A stretch of DNA of 12,725 nucleotides, from NCBI GenBank assembly GCA_964522605.1, contig CAZFWV010000201.1, forward strand, positions 1 to 12,725, written 5' to 3'. This DNA comes from CAVZLD01 sp964522605 (lineage in GTDB: Bacteria > Planctomycetota > Planctomycetia > Pirellulales > Pirellulaceae). The notes under the pieces are model-generated. The model did not search any database. It saw only the letters and a list, made by a program, of their open reading frames with translations, and was not told the DNA's origin. Position numbers and translations under genes: made by a program. Below, one piece after another: positions 1 to 7,224 of this stretch; positions within the stretch are counted from its first letter, which is position 1; each line of letters starts with the position of its first letter.

Positions 1-1
1 C

Positions 2-112
2 CCCGCAGACGTCGCGCTCTTGATGACCTATCTGGAAGGTAAGCCCCGTTCCTTGCCTACCAATCGCACCGCGACGACCCACGACGGACCGTCGTCCACA
101 ATCGCTCGCTGA
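2..112 (+). CDS. C-terminal end of an unidentified protein (partial)
   Basis: The frame starting at base 2 is open from the window edge to a TGA at 110-112, giving 36 residues that begin PADVALLMTYLEGK and end in a polar Thr/Ser-rich tail. The other two plus-strand frames stop within the first 45 bases. The PADVALLMTYLEG stretch would suit the last helix of a c-type cytochrome-like or other helical domain, but 36 residues are too few to assign a family. No function is claimed. It could also be a chance open frame, since the start lies outside the window. Confidence 0.3.
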   Translation, partial: PADVALLMTYLEGKPRSLPTNRTATTHDGPSSTIAR

Positions 113-279
113 CGTCTTGAGCTCCTGCCCCAAACGTCCACAGCGGAGAGCCGTCGTCGTGCCAAGCCCTCGGTCACGACAGGCATCAAACATCTGCTCG
201 CAGCCGCGGTGATTGCGTGGCAATGCGCTCCAGATTCTTAGCGGCAAGCCGGTGAAGCACGTATTTTGCATGCGATCAC

Positions 280-305
280 GAGCTTGGCGTAGAGTTCGCC
301 AGCTC
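280..305. other. Stem-loop without T-tract
   Basis: GAGC, one unpaired T, then TGGCG (280-289) pairs with CGCCAGCTC (297-305) around a 7-nt loop, giving nine base pairs with one bulge. No run of T follows on either strand, so it does not look like an intrinsic terminator. It lies about 170 bases after the stop of the partial first gene and about 120 bases before the predicted promoter. Role unknown. Confidence 0.4.
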
Positions 306-427
306 GGAGATTTGCAACACTTAAGTGCCGAAAAATCCGATTAGATAAGCTGTTGCGACGGCGGCTTTCGGTGGGATTGTTGTCGTAACTTATTTTAGGA
401 CAGTAGCTTGCGCAATAAATATCGATC

Positions 428-455
428 TTGACCCTGGTCGGGAAAAATTTATAAT
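428..455 (+). promoter_or_regulatory. Sigma70-type promoter for the two-component operon
   Basis: TTGACC (428-433, one base off TTGACA) and a perfect TATAAT (450-455) are separated by 16 bases, with an A-rich spacer. A start of transcription near 462 would give a 5' leader of about 217 nt before the ATG at 679. A small inverted repeat, GACC-ct-GGTC (430-439), overlaps the -35 box and could be an operator. The match is direct; use of the promoter is inferred. Confidence 0.55.
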
Positions 456-530
456 TCCGTACAGATGGAAAATCCGGCGAAGCTGGAAGGATCGCGCATC
501 GCTGGCCGAATGGATGGAAGCAAGAGAATG

Positions 531-547
531 TGTATTCTGCGAATACA
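531..547. promoter_or_regulatory. Perfect 7+3+7 palindrome in the leader, candidate operator
   Basis: TGTATTC-tgc-GAATACA is a perfect inverted repeat with a three-base centre, as is common for sites bound by dimeric HTH regulators. It lies about 75 bases downstream of the predicted promoter and about 130 bases ahead of the response regulator gene. Autoregulation by that HTH protein is a natural guess, but nothing in the sequence proves it. Confidence 0.4.
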
Positions 548-552
548 GAGGA

Positions 553-585
553 AGCTTGCTTATTGAGGAAGTTAGGAGCTTGCTT
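553..585. repeat. 9-bp direct repeat AGCTTGCTT, 24-bp spacing
   Basis: AGCTTGCTT occurs at 553-561 and again at 577-585, just after the palindrome at 531-547. Possible paired binding sites in the leader of the two-component genes; may also be chance. Confidence 0.3.
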
Positions 586-678
586 TGGCGGGGTTGCCGA
601 CCGCGACGGAACGGTAGTTGGTATACCTGGGGTCCAGTTTGAGCGAGCTCGACAGGCTAGGAAAGGATATTCGTAGCC

Positions 679-1257
679 ATGAAGACGGTGTTTACAACGG
701 GCGAAGCTGCCAAGATCTGCAAGGTGAGCCAGCAGACGATTATTCGCTGTTTCGATTCGGGGCAGCTCAAGGGATTCCGTGTGCCCGGAAGTCGGTTTCG
801 TCGCATCCCGCGCGACCAACTGTTTGCCTTCATGAAGGACAATGGGATTCCCACGGAGGCCTTGGAAAGTGGCAAGCGGAAGGTGTTGATCGTTGATGAC
901 GATGAGGAGCTGGTCGAATTGATCAAGGATGCGTTTGAGCGTGATGGTCGGTTCGACGTCCGAACGGCCAACAACGGGTTTGACGCGGGCATGCTTGTCA
1001 AGGAATTTCGTCCAGACTTGGTCGTTCTGGATGTGATGCTCCCGGATATCAATGGGCGTGAGGTCTGTGTGCGGGTTCGCAGCGACAAGTCGCTCGATGA
1101 AGTCCGCATCATTTGCATTTCGGGGATGATTGAAGCGGACAAGGTGAACGATTTGCGCTCTGCGGGCGCGAATGATTTCCTGCAGAAACCGTTTTCGGTG
1201 GATCGTTTGCTTGAACGATCTTGCGAATTGCTGACGCTGGAGGCAGCGACGACCTGA
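679..1257 (+). CDS. Response regulator: N-terminal excisionase-type HTH, C-terminal receiver
   Basis: This 192-residue protein has an inverted architecture: DNA-binding domain first, receiver second. Residues 3-55 form a MerR/excisionase-type winged HTH (TTGEAAKICKVSQQTI, then the GFRVPGSRFRRIPRDQL wing). Residues 67-188 form a receiver domain with acidic pocket D73-D75, phospho-acceptor D118 in VVLDVMLPD, switch residue S148 and K170 in the KPF motif, so all key residues are present. It has no separate output domain, so DNA binding must come from the HTH. GAAAGGA at 661-667 lies 11 bases before the ATG. The histidine kinase follows after 20 bases and is the obvious phosphodonor. HTH-receiver proteins of this type occur in planctomycetes and deltaproteobacteria; targets are unknown. 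Confidence 0.9.
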   Translation: MKTVFTTGEAAKICKVSQQTIIRCFDSGQLKGFRVPGSRFRRIPRDQLFAFMKDNGIPTEALESGKRKVLIVDDDEELVELIKDAFERDGRFDVRTANNGFDAGMLVKEFRPDLVVLDVMLPDINGREVCVRVRSDKSLDEVRIICISGMIEADKVNDLRSAGANDFLQKPFSVDRLLERSCELLTLEAATT

Positions 1258-1277
1258 AGCGGAGTACCGCAGTTGCG

Positions 1278-2891
1278 ATGAAGCGATCCTCCGCGCCGGT
1301 TTGGCTGCCTGCGTTCAGGGTATCCACCCGCCGTGGCGTCCCTCTGTCTGATGCTGTCACTTCAGCGATCTGCGCGGCGATTCTGGAGGAGACGGGTGTT
1401 TCTTCCGGCGTTCTCTCGAAACGTTTGGCAGCGATCGCTGAACGCGACCCGTCTTTTGCGGTTTGGTGGGTCGGACAGGGGGGTGAGACATTCGACCTGG
1501 GCGACGGGTGTGTTTTCGCGCACCGCCCGATGGACGACTTGGGCTGGCTGGAACGACTGGCGGATTCGTTGACCTTGATTCCCGTCAAGCGGAAGCTACC
1601 GCAGAAATGGTCTCATCAGAGTCTGCGCGCGGTGGCGGCCGCGCGTCAGGCGCGCTGTCAGGCGGCGCGGCGAATGCCGGGTGCCGAAGAGGTGGCTTAC
1701 TGGGGCGGATTGTTGTCGGGAGCTTTCGACTGTGCACTGCATGGCACGGATCTTCCCCGCCGATTGTCCGCACGTCGCGTGCCGCTTGAGTTGCTGGAAC
1801 AGTTGTTAGCGCGGGCTGGCTGTGAGCTGCGGCCTCGGCGACTGAACGCGTGCATTTGCCGCGCGCATCGAGTGATCGGCAACGATCCGCGTCACGAGGT
1901 TCGTCGGTGGCTCGAACCGCAAGAGCGTGTGAACGGTATGCTTCAGTGTGCCCCGCTGCGTGCGCTTCTGCCCCAAATCCTGGCTCGCGCGCTAGCTCAT
2001 CAGCGATTGGAGCGCGAATTCTTGCAGCGTTTGGAATGCGAGAAGCTGAAGTCCATGCGCGAGCTTGCCTACGGGGCGAGTCACGAAATCAACAATCCGT
2101 TAGCGAATATCTCTTCTCGGGCCCAGATTCTGTTGCGAGACGAGGCGGATCCGGAGCGACGGCGCAGTCTTGCAACGATCGTGAGTCAGGTGTTTCGCGC
2201 GCACGAAATGCTGGCGGACTTGATGCTCTTTGCGAAACCGCCCGAGCTGGATCGCCAGCCCGTGGATTTGGTGGACCTGGTGCGCCAAGTGGTGGCTCGA
2301 TTGGACGAGGACAGCCCGCCGGAAGTCGCGTGTCGGTGGCAGTCGACGGAGCCGTCGATCCAGGTTGATGCGGACGCCGTCCAACTGGTCGTGGCCCTGG
2401 GCGCGATCGGACGGAACGCGGTTCAGGCGATGGACCAGGGGGGCCTGCTGCGCTATCAGGTGCAACGCAGCCCGCAACAGGGGAAGCAAGCAACATCGCC
2501 GACGTGGGTGGAAGTCGTGATTCAAGATACGGGGCCGGGGCTCACCGACCGGCAGCGTCACCACCTGTTCGATCCATTCTTTTCAGGACGCGAGGCAGGC
2601 CGCGGCCTGGGGCTTGGACTGTCCAAGGCCTGGCGGATTGTCCAACTGCACGGAGGGACAATCGCAGTTCATAGTGAGACGCGAATGGGGACGACGTTCA
2701 CGATCCGATTGCCGAGATTGGAGCAAACGAGCGAACCGATTACGAGGCGACCGACCGAAGCTCCTTCGGCAGGGGAAAGTGAACCTGCTCCTCGCGAACG
2801 TTCCGCACTTCAATCTGCGCGTCGAACTGATCCTCCAGATGCTGCAGAAACCGCTCCACCACCGACTCCGGAGCGCTCGCCCCCGCCGTGA
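1278..2891 (+). CDS. Soluble NtrB-like sensor histidine kinase with an antisense-encoded proline-rich tail
   Basis: The protein has 537 residues. Residues 1-235 have no recognised domain and no membrane segment; DPSFAVWWVGQ and EEVAYWGGLLSGAFDCAL recall a degenerate HDOD fold, which is a weak inference. A probable helical linker (236-262) leads to the phospho-acceptor H269 in SHEINNPLANI (HExNNP type). The ATPase domain shows the N-box N380, G1 box DTGPGL (417-422), DPFFSGR (432-438) and G2 box GRGLGLGLSK (441-450), ending near residue 480. The remaining ~57 residues are rich in Pro, Arg, Glu and Ser. Residues 488-537 are read from DNA that encodes the end of ispH on the other strand. I chose the ATG 20 bases after the response regulator stop; a TTG at 1221 would add 19 residues and overlap that gene. 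It is cytoplasmic and is likely to phosphorylate the upstream regulator. Confidence 0.88.
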   Translation: MKRSSAPVWLPAFRVSTRRGVPLSDAVTSAICAAILEETGVSSGVLSKRLAAIAERDPSFAVWWVGQGGETFDLGDGCVFAHRPMDDLGWLERLADSLTLIPVKRKLPQKWSHQSLRAVAAARQARCQAARRMPGAEEVAYWGGLLSGAFDCALHGTDLPRRLSARRVPLELLEQLLARAGCELRPRRLNACICRAHRVIGNDPRHEVRRWLEPQERVNGMLQCAPLRALLPQILARALAHQRLEREFLQRLECEKLKSMRELAYGASHEINNPLANISSRAQILLRDEADPERRRSLATIVSQVFRAHEMLADLMLFAKPPELDRQPVDLVDLVRQVVARLDEDSPPEVACRWQSTEPSIQVDADAVQLVVALGAIGRNAVQAMDQGGLLRYQVQRSPQQGKQATSPTWVEVVIQDTGPGLTDRQRHHLFDPFFSGREAGRGLGLGLSKAWRIVQLHGGTIAVHSETRMGTTFTIRLPRLEQTSEPITRRPTEAPSAGESEPAPRERSALQSARRTDPPDAAETAPPPTPERSPPP

Positions 2892-3678
2892 CGAGGACGG
2901 TCCGAGCACCGTGGAACCAGTCTTTCGGCAGTTCTTCCGGAAGATCGATCAGATAGGCGCGTCTGCCAAACTCCTCCGCCAGTTCCCGCAGCCGCTGACT
3001 GTTTGAACTGTTCTGACTTCCGAGAACGATCACCACGTCGGCTTCTTGAGCAAGCATCCGAACGGCTTCCTGCCGATTCTGTGTCGCGTAGCAGATGTCT
3101 TCTTTGGGCGGACCCACGATCCGCGGAAACCGTTGTCGCAGGCGCTGGATGATGCGATTTGCGTCGTCAACCGAGAGCGTTGTCTGAGTGAGATAGGCGA
3201 TCTTCGATGCGTCCGCGACTTCGACTTGGTCGACTTCCTCGACGGTTTGGACCAGCACGATCGCCTCGGGAGCCTCACCCATCGTGCCGATCACCTCGTC
3301 GTGACCTTCGTGCCCGATCAGCACGATCGTGTATCCCGCCTGGGCGAAGCGAATCGCTTCGAGGTGAACTTTCGTCACCAGCGGGCAGGTTGCGTCGATT
3401 GCACGCAGGTTCCGCTCGCGCGCCAGTTGACGAATCGCGGGGGAGACGCCGTGGGCGGAAAAGAGGAGTGTGGATCCGATCGGTGCATCGTAGAGGTCAT
3501 CCAGGAATACCGCGCCACGTGCCCGAAACGAGTCGACGACGTATCGGTTGTGGACGATCTCGTGATAGACGTAAATCGGAGGGCCAAAGGCGCGTAGGGT
3601 CAGTTCCAGACTCTCAATCGCCATATTGACCCCGGCACAAAACCCCCGAGGGCTGGCCAGCAGAACTTTCATCGGCAC
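2740..3678 (-). CDS. ispH: 4-hydroxy-3-methylbut-2-enyl diphosphate reductase
   Basis: IspH catalyses the last step of the MEP pathway, reducing HMBPP to isopentenyl and dimethylallyl diphosphate with a [4Fe-4S] cluster. The 312-residue length is normal for the family. The three cluster cysteines are present: C14 in RGFCAGV, C98 in DATCPLV and C196 in DICYATQNRQ. Substrate and catalytic residues are also seen: H43 (EIVHNRYVV), H76 (SAHGV), H126 and E128 (GHEGHDEV), T167 (TQTTLSVDD), S221/N223 (GSQNSSNS) and S268 (TAGASAPE). The C-terminus HFPLPKELR is typical, so the gene is complete even though its last 152 bases are also read by the convergent kinase gene. GTG at 3678 is chosen as start because a strong Shine-Dalgarno sequence lies 7 bases upstream; an ATG two codons on is possible. 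It may be co-transcribed with the upstream aldolase gene (115-base gap). Confidence 0.97.
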   Translation of the reverse strand: MPMKVLLASPRGFCAGVNMAIESLELTLRAFGPPIYVYHEIVHNRYVVDSFRARGAVFLDDLYDAPIGSTLLFSAHGVSPAIRQLARERNLRAIDATCPLVTKVHLEAIRFAQAGYTIVLIGHEGHDEVIGTMGEAPEAIVLVQTVEEVDQVEVADASKIAYLTQTTLSVDDANRIIQRLRQRFPRIVGPPKEDICYATQNRQEAVRMLAQEADVVIVLGSQNSSNSQRLRELAEEFGRRAYLIDLPEELPKDWFHGARTVLVTAGASAPESVVERFLQHLEDQFDAQIEVRNVREEQVHFPLPKELRSVAS

Positions 3679-3685
3679 GTTGAAT

Positions 3686-3693
3686 CTCCTCCC
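3686..3693 (-). promoter_or_regulatory. Strong ribosome binding site of ispH
   Basis: On the minus strand GGGAGGAG ends 7 bases before GTG (3678-3676) but 13 bases before the in-frame ATG (3672-3670). The spacing favours the GTG as the ispH start. Confidence 0.65.
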
Positions 3694-3793
3694 TGTCTTG
3701 CCCGCATTCGTGGCCCCGGCTTAACACTTCGGCTCACGCCCAGTCGTCGGCTTGCATCGGTGGGGCTGTAATTCGAGCCGCAGAAGCGACGGT

Positions 3794-4783
3794 TTACCGG
3801 ACGCCACTCCGTTGGAGATCTTCCAGCACCTGCCGCACGATTCGCGCGATCTGGTCATCCCCACTCGGCAGGTCTTCCGTCCAGCCCTCTTCGGTTAACA
3901 ATCCGTAGAGTTGTTCTTGCAGCTTGGAGAGATCTTGTTGCTGCAGAGCCGATTGCGGTTGCCGGCCGGGGCCGGTGCGAATGCCGCGAAGATTGAGCGC
4001 GACCCGAAAGCCTTCGGGAAATTCTGCCGAGTAGAGCATCGTATCGAACAGGCGTAACAGGCGGTACTGCAGATCGAGGGCTTCCTTCAGTTGGCCGCCG
4101 ACAGTCAGATCGTAGAGACGACGCGTCACTTCCGGGACGATTCCGCTGGTCGCGTTGGTTCCGCCGTCGCAACCAATCAGCAGCATCGGCATCAGGACCG
4201 CTTCCCAACCGGTCAGGAAACTGAAATCAGGTCGGCGGGGCCTCACTGCGGCGATCATCCGCATCATGGCGGGCACATCGCCCGACGAATCCTTGATCGC
4301 GATCACTCGTGGGCATTCTTCCGCCAGACGGACGACGGTCGAGACGTCAATCGGTGATGCGAAGAGCGGCATATTGTAAAGCGTGATGTCGACCGGCGAG
4401 TGATCGGCGATCTCCTTGAAGTAGGCATACACGCCTTCTGGTGAGAGTCGGTAGTAGAAGGGCGCGACGATCGCGACCGCGCGAACCCCAAGTCCGTAGT
4501 AGTGATCGCAGGCTCGAATGGTCTCTTTCGTATTGGCTTCCGCCGCACCGGCCAGAATGGGGACGCGGCCCTGCGCCTGATCCGCGATGATTTCGACGAT
4601 CTGTCGGCGCTCTTCCGCCGAAAAACGAACGAACTCGCCGGTTGAGCCATTCGGATACAGCCCGTGCACACCCCGGTCGATCAGCCAGTCGACATAGCGG
4701 CGCAATTCGGTTTCGTTGATATTCCCTCGGTTATCCAGAGGGACGATGTTGGGCGTGAAAATGCCTTGGATCCGTTCGGACAT
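3794..4783 (-). CDS. Dihydrodipicolinate synthase / N-acetylneuraminate lyase family aldolase
   Basis: A 329-residue class I (Schiff-base) aldolase with a TIM-barrel fold. Diagnostic motifs, numbered from the ATG at 4783, are YPNGSTGEF (43-51; the GSTGE pyruvate-binding loop), Y136 in LYNMP (catalytic tyrosine) and K164 in IAIKDSSGD (the lysine that binds the pyruvate-type substrate). The family covers lysine biosynthesis, sialic acid breakdown and sugar-acid catabolism. This protein is longer than typical DapA (about 292 residues) because of a C-terminal extension after the barrel. With no lysine genes nearby, a catabolic or other aldolase role is as likely as DapA. A TTG two codons upstream is possible; no clear Shine-Dalgarno sequence precedes either start. 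The transporter gene ends 180 bases upstream on the same strand and may supply or export a related compound. Confidence 0.88.
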   Translation of the reverse strand: MSERIQGIFTPNIVPLDNRGNINETELRRYVDWLIDRGVHGLYPNGSTGEFVRFSAEERRQIVEIIADQAQGRVPILAGAAEANTKETIRACDHYYGLGVRAVAIVAPFYYRLSPEGVYAYFKEIADHSPVDITLYNMPLFASPIDVSTVVRLAEECPRVIAIKDSSGDVPAMMRMIAAVRPRRPDFSFLTGWEAVLMPMLLIGCDGGTNATSGIVPEVTRRLYDLTVGGQLKEALDLQYRLLRLFDTMLYSAEFPEGFRVALNLRGIRTGPGRQPQSALQQQDLSKLQEQLYGLLTEEGWTEDLPSGDDQIARIVRQVLEDLQRSGVR

Positions 4784-4963
4784 GGTCAATGCGGCTGGTT
4801 GCGAGTTTCGAAGTTGACGTCGAAGGGGCAGGGGGGGAAGAAGCCGAGTCCTGGGGCTGGCGGTGCGGACCCTCGCGGGGCGACACCCTTCCGATGGAAC
4901 GTCTTCCGATCAACCTGCGGCCTGCGGAAAGTGTCTCAATGATAGCTTGCCGCCGGCATCAAG

Positions 4964-6676
4964 TCACGGACCAGGGAGGCCTCCACGATCGGCCGATCCC
5001 GAAATCTCTGGTTCGATCCCATTCTCGCGGGTCGGCCGGCCCAGAACGAGCAGCACCACGACCAGGGCGAACAGCCCCCCGGGCAACGCCCAGATGGCCG
5101 GCAAGCCCCATCCAACCGGGATCGTGCCGCAGAGGATCGAAATCAAGGCCACCGTGACGGCATAGGGCAATTGCGTCCAGACATGCGCCGTATGCTCGCA
5201 GCCGCACGCCTGCGAGGACAGCACGGTCGTGTCGGAGATGGGCGAGCAATGGTCGCCGAAAATGGCGCCCGCCAAGACACTTCCCACCGTACAGATGGCG
5301 ATCGGGTGCTCGTACCAGAGCGCGGGCTCGGTGGGAGCGAGCACGCCGTAGGCCAGGGGAATCGCGACCGGCATGACGATCGCCATCGTGCCCCAACTGG
5401 TTCCCGTCGCGAAGGACACTCCGGCCGATAACAGGAACACGATACTGGGCAGCCAAGGCGCTAACCGAGTGGAGGCCATTGCATCGCCTGAGTCTCCATC
5501 CAGCAGCCCCGCCAGGAACTCGCCCGTATACAGGCGGTAGTCGCGCGCAGCATAAGCCGATTCGTTCGATGTGGAGGTCAACTCGGGCAGAGGATCATGG
5601 CCGGTCATTGCGGACAAGGCCGAGGCCAGCCAGAGGACCGCCAGGGCGGGCATCATCAGCGACATCCCGTAGCGAATGGCGCCCGAGATCTCCTGCCAGG
5701 TCAGCAGACGCTGAAGGAGGACGAGTACGACAACGGTCGTGAGGCCTGCCAGCGATCCCCACAAGAGCGAAAAATACGAATCCGCGGCACCAAAGATCAT
5801 CCAGAGTGACACAGGTGTGTCGCTCTGGGTCGGCGCCGTAGCCGACAGGCCGGTCTGGTAGAGCAGAATCAGAACCGCCAGCACGGTGACCACAATGGGA
5901 AGAATCGCGTTCCACCAGCCGGTCGCTGGACCGATGGGTGGGTCGGTCGGACGATCGCTTGGGGTGCTCTCCTGTCGCAAGATCTTCCGCTCGGCCGCCA
6001 ACATGGGACCAAAGTCTCGCTGAAGCAGGCCCACCAGGAACACGAATGCCAGAGCCCACAGGACATAGAATCGATAGGGAATCGTCTGCACAAACAGAGA
6101 GAAGGCGTTGATTTGGTCGCCGTCAGGTACTCCGCTTAGCCCGGCTTGCACAAAGCCGATCTCCCCTGCGACCCAGGTGGAGATGATTGCCAGACCCGAG
6201 ACCGGGGCCGCTGTCGAATCCACCAGGTAAGCCAGCTTCTCTCGACTGATCCTCAACCGCGCACACAACGGTTGCAGCGTCTGACCCAGGAGGACGGAAT
6301 TGGCATAGTCGTCGAAGAATACGACCAGCCCCAGCAGCCAGGTCGTAAGTTGCCCTCGCCGCCGATTGCGCGCCCAGGGTGATACGAGATCCACCAGCGC
6401 CTGCATGCCGCCCGATCGCTCAATCACGCCAACCATCGCGCCCATTAAGAGCGTAAAGGCAAAGACGCGCAGTCGATTCTCTTCGATCAGCGACTTCCAC
6501 AGGTGGACTTCGAGCGTATCCCCGATGGCGAGGGCCGGATTGCCCTGGTTCATCAGCAGCGCACCGATAAACAGACCGGCCAGCATCGACAACACAACGC
6601 GCCGAGTGGCGATTGCCAGCACGATCGCGACGAGCGAGGGCAGCAGACTGAGCCAACCGTAGGGATGAGCGAGCAT
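4964..6676 (-). CDS. NhaC-family Na+/H+ antiporter or related secondary transporter
   Basis: A 570-residue polytopic inner-membrane protein with roughly 12 hydrophobic segments. Family signatures are FDDYANSVLLG (121-131), GTSWGTMA (425-432) and GDHCSPISDTTVLSS (474-488), the last a strong NhaC-family hallmark. Known relatives exchange Na+ for H+, or couple Na+ to organic acids such as malate and lactate, so the substrate cannot be set from sequence. The loop at about 231-255 is hydrophilic, and the stretch at 357-408 lies between membrane segments and is polar. A promoter-like sequence lies just upstream (6748-6720). The aldolase gene follows after 180 bases on the same strand, which suggests a shared role in uptake of an aldolase substrate, or simple neighbourhood. 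Confidence 0.9.
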   Translation of the reverse strand: MLAHPYGWLSLLPSLVAIVLAIATRRVVLSMLAGLFIGALLMNQGNPALAIGDTLEVHLWKSLIEENRLRVFAFTLLMGAMVGVIERSGGMQALVDLVSPWARNRRRGQLTTWLLGLVVFFDDYANSVLLGQTLQPLCARLRISREKLAYLVDSTAAPVSGLAIISTWVAGEIGFVQAGLSGVPDGDQINAFSLFVQTIPYRFYVLWALAFVFLVGLLQRDFGPMLAAERKILRQESTPSDRPTDPPIGPATGWWNAILPIVVTVLAVLILLYQTGLSATAPTQSDTPVSLWMIFGAADSYFSLLWGSLAGLTTVVVLVLLQRLLTWQEISGAIRYGMSLMMPALAVLWLASALSAMTGHDPLPELTSTSNESAYAARDYRLYTGEFLAGLLDGDSGDAMASTRLAPWLPSIVFLLSAGVSFATGTSWGTMAIVMPVAIPLAYGVLAPTEPALWYEHPIAICTVGSVLAGAIFGDHCSPISDTTVLSSQACGCEHTAHVWTQLPYAVTVALISILCGTIPVGWGLPAIWALPGGLFALVVVLLVLGRPTRENGIEPEISGSADRGGLPGP

Positions 6677-6719
6677 CGGATCTCAAGACCTTAACCGGAT
6701 TGGAGGGAGCGAACCGGTG

Positions 6720-6748
6720 ATGAGACGACATTCCGATGGGGCTGTCAA
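6720..6748 (-). promoter_or_regulatory. Sigma70-type promoter for the transporter gene
   Basis: On the minus strand a perfect TTGACA (6748-6743) is followed after 17 bases by TCTCAT (6725-6720, four of six matches to TATAAT). Transcription would begin near 6713, about 37 bases before the ATG at 6676. The -35 box is convincing, the -10 weaker. Confidence 0.45.
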
Positions 6749-6988
6749 CCGCGCCCGCGTGGAGGCGGTGCCGTTTTTAACTTGCCCGCTCGGAAGACTT
6801 TACGCCACCCATCCGCAGTGCGCCGGCTGTGACGCACAAGTCCGAGGAAAATGCAGCAAGCACGGCCGCGGAAGAACGCGGAAAGACGCCGAGTTCGGGC
6901 TGGCCGACGCCCACAACGCCACCGATGGGGCAACCCGTGCCATGGCGGCTGACCCAAGACATCTGCGAGCGGAAATCGCGTTCGATCT

Positions 6989-7100
6989 GGACCGAAGGAG
7001 GAGGGGTAACCGCGGATTAGACGGAGGATTACGGATCAGCACGGACAGATCCGTGGACATCCGTCTTGTCCGTTCGATCCGTGGTTCCTCCTTTCGATCC
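6989..7100. repeat. Long nested inverted repeat built from CGGAT/ACGGA units
   Basis: Paired blocks from the outside in: GGACCG (6989-6994) with CGATCC (7095-7100, one mismatch); AAGGAGG (6995-7001) with CCTCCTT (7087-7093); AACCGCGGAT (7008-7017) with ATCCGTGGTT (7077-7086, one wobble); ACGGA (7021-7025) with TCCGT (7069-7073); ACGGAT (7031-7036) with ATCCGT (7059-7064); and ACGGA (7041-7045) with TCCGT (7050-7054) closing a 4-nt loop. About 38 base pairs lie in register within 112 nt. There is no T-tract, so an intrinsic terminator is unlikely. It resembles the dispersed CGGATTACACGGAT-type repeats I associate with planctomycetes and some other phyla; other copies cannot be seen in this window. 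Confidence 0.65.
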
Positions 7101-7224
7101 TCGGTGTCGCTCGACTTGTGTGTCTCAGCCAGCATGGTGCGTACGGGTGCTGCAACTTCGGATGAGCTGTCCACTTCGAGCCGGTACACCCTCCTCGTGA
7201 TCGGGGGGCAATTCGGGTCTCTAT

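Larger units (their letters stand above)
113..678. other. Non-coding leader upstream of the two-component genes
   Basis: No convincing gene lies in these 566 bases. The long minus-strand frame here has no recognisable protein and overlaps the start of the response regulator. The middle part (about 390-470) is AT-rich compared with its surroundings. It contains a stem-loop (280-305), a sigma70-like promoter (428-455), a perfect palindrome (531-547), a 9-bp direct repeat (553-561 and 577-585) and the 8-bp palindrome GGTATACC (620-627). The last three lie between the promoter and the first gene, so they would be in its 5' untranslated RNA. Confidence 0.6.
6677..7224. other. Repeat-rich intergenic region
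   Basis: No gene is supported here. Overlapping open frames on both strands carry no recognisable domains and follow repeated DNA. It holds the predicted transporter promoter (6720-6748), a short run of CGCGGAA units with 10-base period (6867-6873, 6877-6883, then CGCCGA), and the long hairpin element at 6989-7100. The methyltransferase gene ends at 7225, reading towards this region. Confidence 0.6.

Noticed and set aside
238..819. 193-codon minus-strand open frame
   Set aside because: No recognisable motif; it crosses the predicted promoter and leader and overlaps the HTH coding part of the response regulator.
1221..1277. TTG start adding 19 residues to the histidine kinase
   Set aside because: It overlaps the response regulator by 37 bases and has no supporting ribosome site; the ATG at 1278 gives a normal 20-base gap.
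2100..2564. Long minus-strand and +1 frames inside the kinase gene
   Set aside because: They are shadows of a GC-rich coding region whose kinase motifs are clear.
6746..6779. GC-rich stretch followed by TTTTT, terminator-like on the plus strand
   Set aside because: Only about five base pairs can form, the stem is separated from the T-run, and no plus-strand gene lies upstream.
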